DNA of 64,000 bases from Nitrospira sp. (GTDB lineage Bacteria > Nitrospirota > Nitrospiria > Nitrospirales > Nitrospiraceae), in NCBI GenBank assembly GCA_036984305.1, contig BQWY01000001.1, positions 2,997,501 to 3,061,500 of the forward strand, written 5' to 3'. Below, in pieces: positions 55,474 through 64,000 of this stretch; position 1 is the first letter of the stretch, and the number at the start of each line of letters is the position of its first letter. The translations under genes were made by a program, and so were the position numbers. The notes below the pieces were generated by a model that made no database searches, was not told the origin of the DNA, and saw only the letters and a program-made list of their open reading frames with translations.

Positions 55474-56472
55474 CTACTTCGATGGGAACAGCGCCACCAT
55501 GCGCTCGATGACCCAGAACGAGGACACGGAGCCAATGCAGTAGGCGGCCAATCGAGGGACCCACAGTGGTGCGGGACCCACCACGCGATGGAACATCCAG
55601 GCCGCTCCGAGCACGGTCGCCACAAATCCCAGTTGCCCGATTTCCACACCGATGTTGAAGAACAGTAATGCCAGCGGGATGTCGGTCTGGGGCAATCCCA
55701 CTTCAGCCAGGGCGCCGGCAAACCCGAATCCGTGAAGCAGCCCGAATATGAAAGCCACGATCCAGGGATATCGAGCCATCACGTCGAGCTGCGCATTGTT
55801 CTGGCGCGCGAGCTCCGACGCAACAAAGACGATGCTCAGCGCGATCACGGCCTCGACGGGAGCCTGAGGCACGTACATAAACCCCAGTGTCGATAATCCC
55901 AGCGTGATACTGTGCGCAACGGTGAAGGCCGTGATGGTTTTCACAAGCTGCCACATGTCGGGCACGAGCAGCACTAGCCCAAGCACGAACAGCAGATGAT
56001 CGATCCCGAACAGAATATGTTCGACGCCGAGCGTGAGATAGCCCCAGGTGGGAGCAGTCCCAGAACCGATCCGAAAAGAGGTGTCACTGGGACGCAGGAT
56101 CTCCGACATCACCGTGCCGCTACTCCAGTTGATTCGCACCAACACATCGACCATCGTCGCATCCAGGCCCTCAATCCTGATCTCCGCACCCTGCAACAGG
56201 CCGGTATCGCAATCAATCGCCCAACGGGAGACCTGGGCCGCATTGGCCAGACGCACGAGGGGTGTTGATACCGGTCGACAGTGCTCCGAAAAGACGGGGC
56301 GAAGCGCCAAGACACGATCACCACGAGCCGGGATTTTCCATAAGACGTCGAACCGAGTCGGCTCAACTTGGGTCAATTGAAGCAGACCCGGTCGTACTTC
56401 ATGAGCAAGTGCAACTCCCTGCCCCCAGGCCGACCAGACAAGGAGGAGCAGGCCAGCAAGGCGCACGCTCAT
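55474..56472 (-). CDS. HupE/UreJ-family membrane protein
   Basis: 332 residues: a signal peptide ending ALAHEV, a beta-rich periplasmic domain (40-140), then six or so membrane helices. The family signature is present: EHILFGIDHLLFVLGLVLL, FTVAHSITLGLSTL and GLLHGFGFAGALAEVGLP with conserved histidines, which suits divalent metal (nickel/cobalt) transport. The ATG overlaps the stop of the upstream parvulin gene by 4 bp, so the two are translationally coupled. Confidence 0.87.
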   Translation of the reverse strand: MSVRLAGLLLLVWSAWGQGVALAHEVRPGLLQLTQVEPTRFDVLWKIPARGDRVLALRPVFSEHCRPVSTPLVRLANAAQVSRWAIDCDTGLLQGAEIRIEGLDATMVDVLVRINWSSGTVMSEILRPSDTSFRIGSGTAPTWGYLTLGVEHILFGIDHLLFVLGLVLLVPDMWQLVKTITAFTVAHSITLGLSTLGFMYVPQAPVEAVIALSIVFVASELARQNNAQLDVMARYPWIVAFIFGLLHGFGFAGALAEVGLPQTDIPLALLFFNIGVEIGQLGFVATVLGAAWMFHRVVGPAPLWVPRLAAYCIGSVSSFWVIERMVALFPSK

Positions 56473-57356
56473 CTGGCCGCCTCCGCGAGGGACCGGCCAC
56501 GTGCCAGACTCTCCAGGGCCGTCTGGTCGATCACGATGTCATACCGCGCCCTGAGTCGTTCATAAAAGTCCTCGGCGGCTTCCTCACGCTTGGCCTGTTC
56601 GTAGTCGCGCAGAACAGCATGTTGTACGGAGGCGAGCGTCGGCACGAGCCCGGGGCGACGGTCCTTGATATACACCAGGTGCAACCCGTACCCGGATCGT
56701 ACTGGTCCTTGCCAGCCGCCGACCGGCAGCTGTACGACCTGGCGTGCGAAGTCATCGCCGAACACACGAGCGACATCTTCTACGCTCTGTTCTGGGTAGT
56801 CATACACCAACGTCAAGAGGCGATCACCCAACGCCTGGCCTGCGTTTGCAGACGCCCCTCGGGCCGTCAGTGACTCCAACGCCTCGCGAGCCATACCTGC
56901 CGCTTTCGCGCCGTGACGGTCGACGTTGAAGAAGACCTGCGAAAACTGGAGCCTCACCGGTTCACGGTAACGCTCTCGATGCTCGCGAAAATAACGCTGA
57001 AGCTCGTCCACAGTCGGCTCAGTACCGGCCATGAGGTCCTCAGACAGGAATTTCAGCTTCTGCATCAATCGGCGGCGGACCACCGTATCGTCCTTGTCCA
57101 GCCCCATGGCGAGCGCCTCCCGATACAGAATCTCCTCGCGCACCCGGTCCTCGATAGCTCCGCGTAATTCATCTGCAGTGGGAGGTCGTTGCCAGGTGCG
57201 TTGCCACAGAGTTCGGAGATGGCCGATATCCGCGGCAGTGAGTTCAATCCGCAGTCCGTTGTGAACCGCAGTGTCGTCGAGCCATGTGTTTAGACCGAAA
57301 ATGACGAGACCCAAGAGCGCAAAATGGAGCAGCGGTTCCCTTATCACTCTACGCAT
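56469..57356 (-). CDS. Parvulin-type peptidyl-prolyl isomerase (membrane-anchored)
   Basis: 295 residues from ATG 57356 (the frame is open further upstream, but the anchor starts here). An N-terminal helix (EPLLHFALLGLVIFGLNTWL) anchors it to the inner membrane. A SurA/PpiD-like helical region (ELRGAIEDRVREEILYREALAMG, EPTVDELQRYFREHRERY) precedes a parvulin domain (VRLQFSQVFFN ... GPVRSGYGLHLVYIKDRRPG). It overlaps the HupE start (ATGA), a pairing known elsewhere, and probably helps fold or insert an envelope metalloprotein. Confidence 0.85.
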   Translation of the reverse strand: MRRVIREPLLHFALLGLVIFGLNTWLDDTAVHNGLRIELTAADIGHLRTLWQRTWQRPPTADELRGAIEDRVREEILYREALAMGLDKDDTVVRRRLMQKLKFLSEDLMAGTEPTVDELQRYFREHRERYREPVRLQFSQVFFNVDRHGAKAAGMAREALESLTARGASANAGQALGDRLLTLVYDYPEQSVEDVARVFGDDFARQVVQLPVGGWQGPVRSGYGLHLVYIKDRRPGLVPTLASVQHAVLRDYEQAKREEAAEDFYERLRARYDIVIDQTALESLARGRSLAEAAR

Positions 57357-57502
57357 AACGTGATCGCTTAGTACCCTGCCTCCAACCGTCACCGTCTCTG
57401 AAATGTTCCCCTTTGCGACGGAGGACTCTCCCACTACGGCGTAGACCAAATCGTAGAAGCATGGGCACGCTGAGGCACATTGCCGCCAACGGCGCACGAG
57501 GC

Positions 57503-58924
57503 CTACTCAACCCGTTTCACCACCGGCGGCAGCCAATGACCGGTCAAAATCTTCGAGCCGGGCATGTAGAGACGCATCGTCAACCCCAACTTCCCTGACT
57601 TGGCCGACGGCAACCAGTTCGCCTCCTTGCCCTTGCCCGGAGATCCTGGCTGGATGTGGATATCGAGTGATCCATCTGGGTTAAATTGGAGAGGATCGCG
57701 ATCGCCGATCGCATATCGCTCGATCGGATTCGGCACGGGAAACCCATCGGCGTCATACATGGTCAGCGACCAGAACGCATCGACGGGCGGAAGCTGGTCG
57801 TTGGCGAAATGCAGGACATACCGCTGCCCTCCCACCATGGGCTTACCGTCCGCATCATGGACGTTCATAGGATACACGGCCTCTTCCGCCGGATTGGCGC
57901 CGAGACCGACCATGGCGACGACGGCCCGTTGAAGATATTCATTGCCGTACACGCCCATGACCGTAGTCTGGATGTTCCATCCGTTGCTGGTCTTACGTGG
58001 ATGGTTCGCCTCCGTCTGCATCAGATGCAAGGCGTGCTGGATTCCATGCGCCAAGGCTTCTTGAATGTCCGGTGTCAGGCGATCGAAATCGAAATCTCTC
58101 CCCGGCTCCAACCCGATACGCTGCAATCGCAATCGAATCGACCCATCGGTTGCGTGCGGCGGATGCTGCTTCAGGAGCTCCGCGGCATAGGTGAAGTACC
58201 GCTTGGCCGACATCTTCTTGACTTGGATCAATGGCGGCGTCTTCATATCGACCTGTGGATCGACGTGTGCCTTAACCCCCTGCGGTGACGTGCCCCACTC
58301 AGAGAGAGGCGTCGCCTTGTACCCCTCTTGAACCTTATGCACATTTTCATAGTCGTTGGGCCCGTTGGTTTGCGTCCGGCCGATCACCCAGACATAGCGT
58401 GTGGGTGACGGGATGCGGGTCACACCGGGCGGCAGCTCCCCACTCCATCCCGGCCCCGTGACCGCAAAATGGGCAGCCTTGGTACCGGACGTACGCTTGC
58501 CTGGGACGGCAATCACATCCGTCCACATGTCGAGCATCGGGAGCATGTAATATCGTCCCTGCGTATCCGGCGCCGACACGATCACGGGCTCTTTGCTGAG
58601 ATCAAGCCAGACGATGGAATACAGTGTATCGAAGTTAGGGCGCACGACCTCTTTGAAATCGCCGGGCGGGAACGTACGCATGTGGCTGAATTGATTCATC
58701 GGGCCGAAACCTGGATGCGCCCCGGACTCTACGTTGATCGACATCCGTCGCGTGACATCCATCAGTACCAAGGGGTAGGTGTACACGTACGCCTCGGTGG
58801 CAATCTGACGCGCCTGCTCTCGCGAGATGTCCGTCGCGTGGGCGGACGGACCGCCCGGCACCAGTGCCATCGAGAGATACCCCGCCATCATGAATTTCAA
58901 CACAGTGGATGCTGTTCCCTTCAT
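57503..58924 (-). CDS. DUF1254/DUF1214 domain protein
   Basis: 473 residues from ATG 58924 with a near-perfect AGGAGGTGAAG ribosome site. The signal peptide ends PSAHATD. The DUF1254 half starts IATEAYVYTYPLVLMDVTRR and includes NFDTLYSIVWLDLS; the DUF1214 half carries FWSLTMYDADGFPVPNPIERYAIGDRD and ends HWLPPVVKRVE. The family is exported and sometimes linked to aromatic or polysaccharide degradation, with no proven reaction. A broken relative lies at 48870-49125. Confidence 0.87.
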   Translation of the reverse strand: MKGTASTVLKFMMAGYLSMALVPGGPSAHATDISREQARQIATEAYVYTYPLVLMDVTRRMSINVESGAHPGFGPMNQFSHMRTFPPGDFKEVVRPNFDTLYSIVWLDLSKEPVIVSAPDTQGRYYMLPMLDMWTDVIAVPGKRTSGTKAAHFAVTGPGWSGELPPGVTRIPSPTRYVWVIGRTQTNGPNDYENVHKVQEGYKATPLSEWGTSPQGVKAHVDPQVDMKTPPLIQVKKMSAKRYFTYAAELLKQHPPHATDGSIRLRLQRIGLEPGRDFDFDRLTPDIQEALAHGIQHALHLMQTEANHPRKTSNGWNIQTTVMGVYGNEYLQRAVVAMVGLGANPAEEAVYPMNVHDADGKPMVGGQRYVLHFANDQLPPVDAFWSLTMYDADGFPVPNPIERYAIGDRDPLQFNPDGSLDIHIQPGSPGKGKEANWLPSAKSGKLGLTMRLYMPGSKILTGHWLPPVVKRVE

Positions 58925-59334
58925 CTTCACCTCCTGAACGTTTCCCGGCCGGGGCGCCCGCACCGCTAAATCTGGCCCCCACATTGCGTGCCAGACCGCC
59001 ATGTGCAGTGTCGCCACAATAGACAAGGATTCGAGAAAAGCGGCAGGGCGTTACGGAGCAACACACACGTTGGTCGCTGTTGCATAAGTCGACCTGTATG
59101 ACGACACCGTACGTAGTACAGCGTTGGTCACCACAACGATTGGTGGACGGCACTAGCAGGAGATAGAGTCACCGCCTCCCCCTCGGCCCCTCGCATTGGC
59201 GTGCGCAGATCCCATGACTTGCTCTGGTATCGCTGGACGGCCATTTTAAACATCCTGCGGGCTCTTTTATGTTGGTCCGTGAGTCGTCACGGGACCACTT
59301 GTCAGGCCCCTCAATATCTTCTCTCAACAGCGTG
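58925..59334. other. Intergenic region with a degenerate repeat
   Basis: 410 bp without a gene. On the minus strand from about 59258 it reads GCAGGATGTTTAAAATGGCC and continues GTCCAGCG, which resembles the end of the 122-bp repeat family (AGGCTGCTGAAAA...). The rest of the unit is too degenerate to define. Confidence 0.35.
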
Positions 59335-61278
59335 TTAGGGCGTATACCAAACCGGTGACGTATACGCACGCTCTTGGATGACCATTCTGGTGCCGGGGTT
59401 CGGTTTCACCCCGAATCGTTTCGCATCGTAGGCGGTCCAGCGCGGCGTGGGAATTTCCAGGACGCGCGCATAGTAAAAGGCGCGCAACGCCGGATTGAAC
59501 TCCGGGTCTTTCCACACCGCGATCAACTCAGGATCGCCGATGGTGTTGGTCCAGGTGGAATTGGCCACGTCCACCGTATCCCCAACCGCTGGCACCTTGC
59601 CGCTCGCGTCGGGCTTTCGCCTGTCGGCATCCCCCCACACCACGTCGTACACCTTTTCGTGGGCTTCACCCTTGTCATCGAGCCACCCTTTTACGATCTG
59701 GATCCGATCCAGGTTCGCCCCGATCGGGTCCTTGAGGGCCGCCACGAGGAACGTCGCCGACTTGCCCTGCGGTGCGGCGGTCAACTCTCCACCCATCGGG
59801 ACGCCCTTGCCATACCCGATGGCGGCCGGCAGACGACTGAGGGCATCCTTCGCCTCAAAGTTCCAGCCGCCAAAGAAGCGCACGGCCATGCGCGGGCCGG
59901 TCGTGGCGTACGTCTCCCTGCGTTCCATCGCGTCCCAGAGTGCCTCGCGCGTGTTCCCGGTCGCCCATACAGCCGCATACCCTGAGGCGCCAACCTCCCA
60001 GTCCATGACCTTGACGCCGGTCTTGGGATTGTCGAAGAAGGCCTTCTTCATGCGTTCCGGGCTCGGCTCCTGCGGCGCGGTTTTGCCGAAGAAGTTGTCC
60101 TCTTCCATGGCCGCCAGACCGGTATGCGCGTCACTGCTGCCGATCAAGCCAAACTGATAGGGGTTCGTTCCAATCGTCTGCGCCAGCTTCAGACCGTTCT
60201 TATACGCCGAGCGGGCGTACTCGAATTCGAGCATGTCGTTGGTCTTCGCCACGCTGCCGTCGAGGTTGCCCTTGTCCCAGATTTCAAAGTCGGCGAACTC
60301 GTCGTTCGGCGAGAGCACGGGGTGAGCCTCACCGGTTCCCTTGGTCTGCGTGACTTCATACAGTCGCTCCCGCTTGACTCGCTCATCCGCATACGCCTTG
60401 TCGACCTTCTTGCCGAAGGTCTCGACCGTGGGGAACATGAGACCGTTGCTGAGATTGCCGTTGTGGGCAATCGCCAGGACGTTGCCGCCGGTCTTGGCTT
60501 CGTAGGCCGCCATCCATTTCCACAGGTGCACAGGGTCATCGCTGCCCATCGGGGGATACACGGTAAAGGGTTCGACAAGGCCGGCCTTGTCTCCATTGTC
60601 ACGAAAGATCACGTTGCGATGCAGGTTGTTCCCACCCGTGTTGGAAGTCCATTCGAATCCGATAAACGCGGTAAACCGGCCCGGCTCGTTGTACGTCTCC
60701 GCCGCCTTGATGGTCTCCCGCCACGCGCCGCGATAACCGCGGGTGCCCGGAAAATACATCAGCTTTTCTGGAAACGTGCCATGCGAAAAGGCCACGATGA
60801 TCTCGAGTGCCGCCTCCGCCCCTTTTCCGGATTGAATCATGTCGTACCATTTGCGTCCCGTGGGATCAGCGAGGAGTTCGGGGTTGCCGGCGAACAGGTC
60901 TGGAAAGAATCCCATGTTGTCCGAATGGTCTGCGACGACGAGAAAATCGAGGGGTCGCGAGAGCTTGACTCGCTGGCCGGTATTGGACGTGACTTCCTCC
61001 CCCCGCGCAAAGCGATAGGCATCCCTTGGGGCGAGTCTGGCACCAAATGCCCCGGCGTCCATCGAAAACGAGGTGTGCAGATGGGTGTCGCCGAAGAATG
61101 GCCTCGTCGGGAAGTTTCGCCCCGCATAGGGTGAGTAGGTGGGCTTCGTCGGATGGACCTTCTGGAGGGTCGCCTTGTCGGCTGTTCCGATATCGCTCTG
61201 CCCATCGGCGTACGCTCCCGGGCTCCAAACGCCAAGGGACAACAGGGCGGCGACGAGGGCTAGATGTATGGCTTTCAT
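59335..61278 (-). CDS. DUF3604 domain protein (PHP-like metallohydrolase fold)
   Basis: 647 residues from ATG 61278 (GGAGGCC just upstream), with a signal peptide ending GAYADG. DUF3604 hallmarks are FFGDTHLHTSFSMDAG, LDFLVVADHSDNMGFF, FIGFEWTS, NVLAIAHNGNLSNG and GLIGSSDAHTGLA. The His/Asp residues in these places match a PHP-type metal centre, so a periplasmic metal-dependent hydrolase (phosphoesterase) is likely. Members are usually about 600-650 residues, so it is complete. No operon partner is obvious. Confidence 0.86.
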   Translation of the reverse strand: MKAIHLALVAALLSLGVWSPGAYADGQSDIGTADKATLQKVHPTKPTYSPYAGRNFPTRPFFGDTHLHTSFSMDAGAFGARLAPRDAYRFARGEEVTSNTGQRVKLSRPLDFLVVADHSDNMGFFPDLFAGNPELLADPTGRKWYDMIQSGKGAEAALEIIVAFSHGTFPEKLMYFPGTRGYRGAWRETIKAAETYNEPGRFTAFIGFEWTSNTGGNNLHRNVIFRDNGDKAGLVEPFTVYPPMGSDDPVHLWKWMAAYEAKTGGNVLAIAHNGNLSNGLMFPTVETFGKKVDKAYADERVKRERLYEVTQTKGTGEAHPVLSPNDEFADFEIWDKGNLDGSVAKTNDMLEFEYARSAYKNGLKLAQTIGTNPYQFGLIGSSDAHTGLAAMEEDNFFGKTAPQEPSPERMKKAFFDNPKTGVKVMDWEVGASGYAAVWATGNTREALWDAMERRETYATTGPRMAVRFFGGWNFEAKDALSRLPAAIGYGKGVPMGGELTAAPQGKSATFLVAALKDPIGANLDRIQIVKGWLDDKGEAHEKVYDVVWGDADRRKPDASGKVPAVGDTVDVANSTWTNTIGDPELIAVWKDPEFNPALRAFYYARVLEIPTPRWTAYDAKRFGVKPNPGTRMVIQERAYTSPVWYTP

Positions 61279-61621
61279 GATGGCCTCCGTTGCACGTTTC
61301 TGGCGAACGAGCGCCTGGACAAGTCGGACCATGAATGATGCATGTAGGTCAGGAGCCAAGCAAGCCTTTACCGGTCACCCGGTGCCTAAAATTTCCGGAC
61401 GCTACACGTCCACCTGCCCAGACGGCCAACGCGTCGTCGTATGTCCGCCCATAGACGACCCTCGCAGCGTCGTCCTATCTCCCGACCGACGCCGACATGA
61501 CGATTCTGCATGAAGCCCGATACCGACCTCGGCATGGGACCGGAACGACTGTCCCGAAGTTCACTCGCGGTATTTCGCTCGTACGAAACGCCGGTGAGGG
61601 ACCATGCAGTCCGGATGCGCC
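61279..61621. other. Intergenic region
   Basis: 343 bp; nothing recognisable as a gene or RNA. It should hold the promoter of the DUF3604 gene. Confidence 0.4.
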
Positions 61622-62356
61622 CTATTTCATCAACTCCGCCGCGGCCTTCCGTAGATCGGCCGAGTCCGGATTGTTCACGCTCCGTTTCACGATGATGTCG
61701 GTCGGTCGGACCTCCTTCCCATAGTAGACATGGTTCGACGCGTCAGAAACGGATAGGACGGCCCCTTCCACCGACAAGCCAGCGAACACTCCCTTTTTGC
61801 GAGCATAGGAAATGATATCGGCGGTCATATCGCGAACGGTCATCCCCTCGCCGGTCGGGCCGACCGCCATTGAGACATCAGCACCGAGCTTGAAATCCGA
61901 CCGGTAAAATTCCTCGACGCCCTTTTTCGTTCTCACCACTAGGATCATCTCCGAGACGTCTCCCCCAATCTGCAGGCCGAAGCTCGCGGATCCCATCGTA
62001 TAAAACGCCGGCTCGGACCACGCTCCGGTCTTCTCATCTCGAACCAACAGGACACCACTGCCGCCGGCTCCACCGAAGACGAATGCTCCCCGAACAAATT
62101 GCGGCACGATGAAGAGCGCCTTGGTTTCCGACCTCAGTTTGCGAAGCGCACCGCCCATGCTGGGATCCGCCGCGAAGGCCTCCAGCGTGAGTCGTGCCTT
62201 CTCGACCAGTTGCTTTTGTTCGGTCATGTCTTCTGCCGTAGCGGACCAGGGGATGGCCACTATCCAGAGCGCCAAGAGGAGAATTCCTCCAACCCTGTGG
62301 CGTACGTACCTGAACCAAAACGTCCCACCACCGCTCGTGTCGTATCTCGATGTCAT
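61622..62356 (-). CDS. SYLF/YSC84-domain protein, copy 3
   Basis: 244 residues from ATG 62356 (GGAGGA about 7 nt upstream). After a basic leader and hydrophobic VGGILLLALWIVAIPWSATA comes a SYLF domain: LRSETKALFIVPQFVRGAFVFGGAGGSGVLL, GSASFGLQIGGDVSEMILVV and LGADVSMAVGPTGEGM. It is more distant from copies 1 and 2 and has a longer C-terminal extension (YGKEVRPTDIIVKRSVNNPDSADLRKAAAEL). Confidence 0.84.
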   Translation of the reverse strand: MTSRYDTSGGGTFWFRYVRHRVGGILLLALWIVAIPWSATAEDMTEQKQLVEKARLTLEAFAADPSMGGALRKLRSETKALFIVPQFVRGAFVFGGAGGSGVLLVRDEKTGAWSEPAFYTMGSASFGLQIGGDVSEMILVVRTKKGVEEFYRSDFKLGADVSMAVGPTGEGMTVRDMTADIISYARKKGVFAGLSVEGAVLSVSDASNHVYYGKEVRPTDIIVKRSVNNPDSADLRKAAAELMK

Positions 62357-62897
62357 CTGTGTCCTCCTCCTGTGATGTCGTCGGCCGGGGCATCCACGGC
62401 CGATTTCCAGTGGGTTCCCTATCGCCTCGGGCTTCCCTGTCGGCGCATTTCCCGATAGCCGGGTCACAGCGGCAACGCGAGAGGGCATGAGCACATGCGT
62501 CAACCAGCGTTCTCAACGCTGTGTGATCCTGCTGTCCCTAGGACATGAACCGAACGGCAATTAACGTACCGCTAATGTGTCCGAGGCGGCACAACCGCGA
62601 ATTCCACGAAAGCCTTTTTCCAACACCCTGTTAAGGGGTTCTTTTTTATGAATTCCTCAGACGGAGTGTGTCGAATCGCTACAACTGAGACAGAGAGGGA
62701 TGGCGCAAACTTCAGCAGGAGCGGCTTATCGATTGAGCAGCGTTCCGAAAGGACGAGGTCCGATACACACCAGCACTTCATGGTTGGACTTTCCAGTCAT
62801 GGTCGAATGGACGATCTCCTCCGACCAGTCCGGTGCCTGTTCCGCAAAATAAATTTCCAACGCCGGTCGAAGCCGGGCGGTCGGAAACGACACGACC
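62357..62897. other. Intergenic region
   Basis: 541 bp with no supported gene. Positions 62608-62645 hold an AAGCCTTTTTCCAACACCCTG-type sequence that I have seen as a repeat end in other genomes (recollection only). Remaining open frames are short and not protein-like. Confidence 0.35.
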
Positions 62898-64000
62898 TTA
62901 CTTGTTCGAAGTATACGGTTCTGTTTTGGCAACCTTCAGCAGTTGCCCGCCACGAATCTTGTCAGAAACTTCCAGGCCGTTCGCCACGGCGATTTCCTCT
63001 TCGCTCCATGCCGATCCGGTACGTTGCTTGAGCGCTCCGATCGTTTCCCCTTCACGGCCTGTCACGAGCCGAATGCGTGTTTCCGTGATGCTTGACCGCT
63101 CCAATGCAGTCAGAGGTCTGAAGCTATCCGCAACACGATGGAAGATGGGCTTCAGTGTGTCGAACTGCTTGCTGGCAGCCAACGCTGCGACCTGATAGAC
63201 CACGCCCCCATAGGCAATCCACGTGAAATCGATCGTCACCTTGCTGTCTGCATGAAGCTGCGTCCGCGCCGCCGGCAATCCATTGATGGTCGTCAGGGTC
63301 GTCTGTGACACGATGCTCTTCTGTTTCGATTTTTTTTCGAGAAGGCGCGCACCTTCGATTGGATCATTGCCCTCCGCGACGGCACCCGTGACGACGGCGG
63401 CCTCCCCGTCGGGGGCGGCTGCGATAATCTTTTGCGGGGAGTTCTGTATTTTCCATCCTTCAGGAAATCCAATGAAAACATTCAGGTCAGGATGGAGAAA
63501 GCTGGTGCCGTGAACGATGCCGTTGGCGGCTCTTGGCCCAACCACAAGACCATCGAGCCGTCGGATAAAGTCCTCCGAGGAGGAACTGATGGGCGGAATG
63601 GACGCCTTGCTCAAATTCTTGGCATGTGCGGCGGTACGTTCCACACGATCGGGCGTGGGAGGATGGGTATCGAAGAAGCTCGGCCTTCGCTTCCCTCCTT
63701 CGTACAGTTTCACCTCTCGGTCCAAGGAGTGCAGCAACTTTGTCAAACCGGAAGGGTCCCAGCCGGCACGGGCAGCCATCTCCTGCCCTACCCGATCGGC
63801 TTCTGTTTCCTGGCTCCGGCTATAGGGCGAAAAGATCACGCTCTCCGTGATATCCCCGATGCCGCCGATGATGTTTCCCACAAAAGGACTCACGATCCCC
63901 GCCAAACCGGACGCGATTCCGAACACCACGGCGAACGGCGCCCGTTTGGACATGGCTTGCACGCTGTGCCGCCCGGCGACATGCCCGACCTCATGGCCGA
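62898..64000 (-). CDS. M48-family zinc metalloprotease (5' end beyond window)
   Basis: The reverse frame is open to the right edge (367 codons visible). Just inside the edge it reads GHEVGHVAGRHS, the HExxH zinc motif, and further on SRSQETEADRVGQEMAARAG supplies the third ligand (Glu in ETEAD). DTHPPTPDRVE is the usual end of the M48 catalytic domain. The C-terminal 180 residues are a separate beta-rich region with a LysM-like ending (VTGREGETIGALKQRTG ... RGGQLLKV). Likely a periplasmic BepA/LoiP-like protease for outer-membrane quality control. Confidence 0.85.
   Translation of the reverse strand, partial: GHEVGHVAGRHSVQAMSKRAPFAVVFGIASGLAGIVSPFVGNIIGGIGDITESVIFSPYSRSQETEADRVGQEMAARAGWDPSGLTKLLHSLDREVKLYEGGKRRPSFFDTHPPTPDRVERTAAHAKNLSKASIPPISSSSEDFIRRLDGLVVGPRAANGIVHGTSFLHPDLNVFIGFPEGWKIQNSPQKIIAAAPDGEAAVVTGAVAEGNDPIEGARLLEKKSKQKSIVSQTTLTTINGLPAARTQLHADSKVTIDFTWIAYGGVVYQVAALAASKQFDTLKPIFHRVADSFRPLTALERSSITETRIRLVTGREGETIGALKQRTGSAWSEEEIAVANGLEVSDKIRGGQLLKVAKTEPYTSNK

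Noticed and set aside
62608-62645. Possible rho-independent terminator or repeat end near CAACACCCTGTTAAGGGG
   Set aside because: No stable hairpin followed by a T-run; only one clear copy in the window.

Overview
The window is about 64 kb of GC-rich chromosome from a Gram-negative, didermic bacterium: many lipobox and signal-peptide proteins, outer-membrane beta-barrels, an AsmA-family protein and an AmgK/MurU pair. The mix of genes and the small intergenic repeats fit a Nitrospira-like member of the Nitrospirota. That assignment comes from memory of such genomes, not from a search.

Left part (1-4.5 kb): a small, AT-richer accessory stretch with the 5' part of a RibD/DHFR-like reductase, a ClpP-fold serine protease, a zinc-ribbon DUF4145 protein and an unknown protein. 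Two envelope lipoproteins follow. Two copies of a ~122-bp inverted-repeat element (2550-2672 and 4402-4523) sit exactly at the 3' ends of genes.

Housekeeping part (4.5-28.1 kb): glutamate synthase (gltB, gltD), a polyprenyl diphosphate synthase, DUF1015 overlapping an NtrC-type regulator, AmgK/MurU peptidoglycan recycling, an RhlE-type RNA helicase, an NlpC/P60 lipoprotein, an aldo/keto reductase, a ~393-bp MITE-like element, VanZ, a GH57 glycosidase with a GalT-type transferase, a TtuB/TtuA-like tRNA thiolation pair, and an AsnB-like amidotransferase with a clear sigma70 promoter. Arrays of 7-bp repeats (CTGAGTN-type) lie between several of these genes.

Envelope part (28.2-64 kb): almost every gene encodes an exported, lipidated, membrane or outer-membrane protein, mostly on the minus strand and mostly with its own Shine-Dalgarno. 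These include MscS, an AsmA-like giant, three SYLF/YSC84 proteins, a patatin-type lipoprotein, two alpha/beta-hydrolase lipoproteins, a zinc phospholipase C-like domain joined to a predicted barrel, a periplasmic HAD phosphatase, DUF4403, DUF1254 and DUF3604 proteins, a parvulin plus HupE pair, and an M48 protease cut by the window end. A second DUF1254 gene survives only as an internally deleted pseudogene. Taken together this half looks like a lipid and envelope maintenance region. The least described items are the PLC-barrel fusion, the repeat families that form gene ends and starts, and the ClpP-like/DUF4145 pair.

No rRNA, tRNA, CRISPR array or complete transposase was seen.
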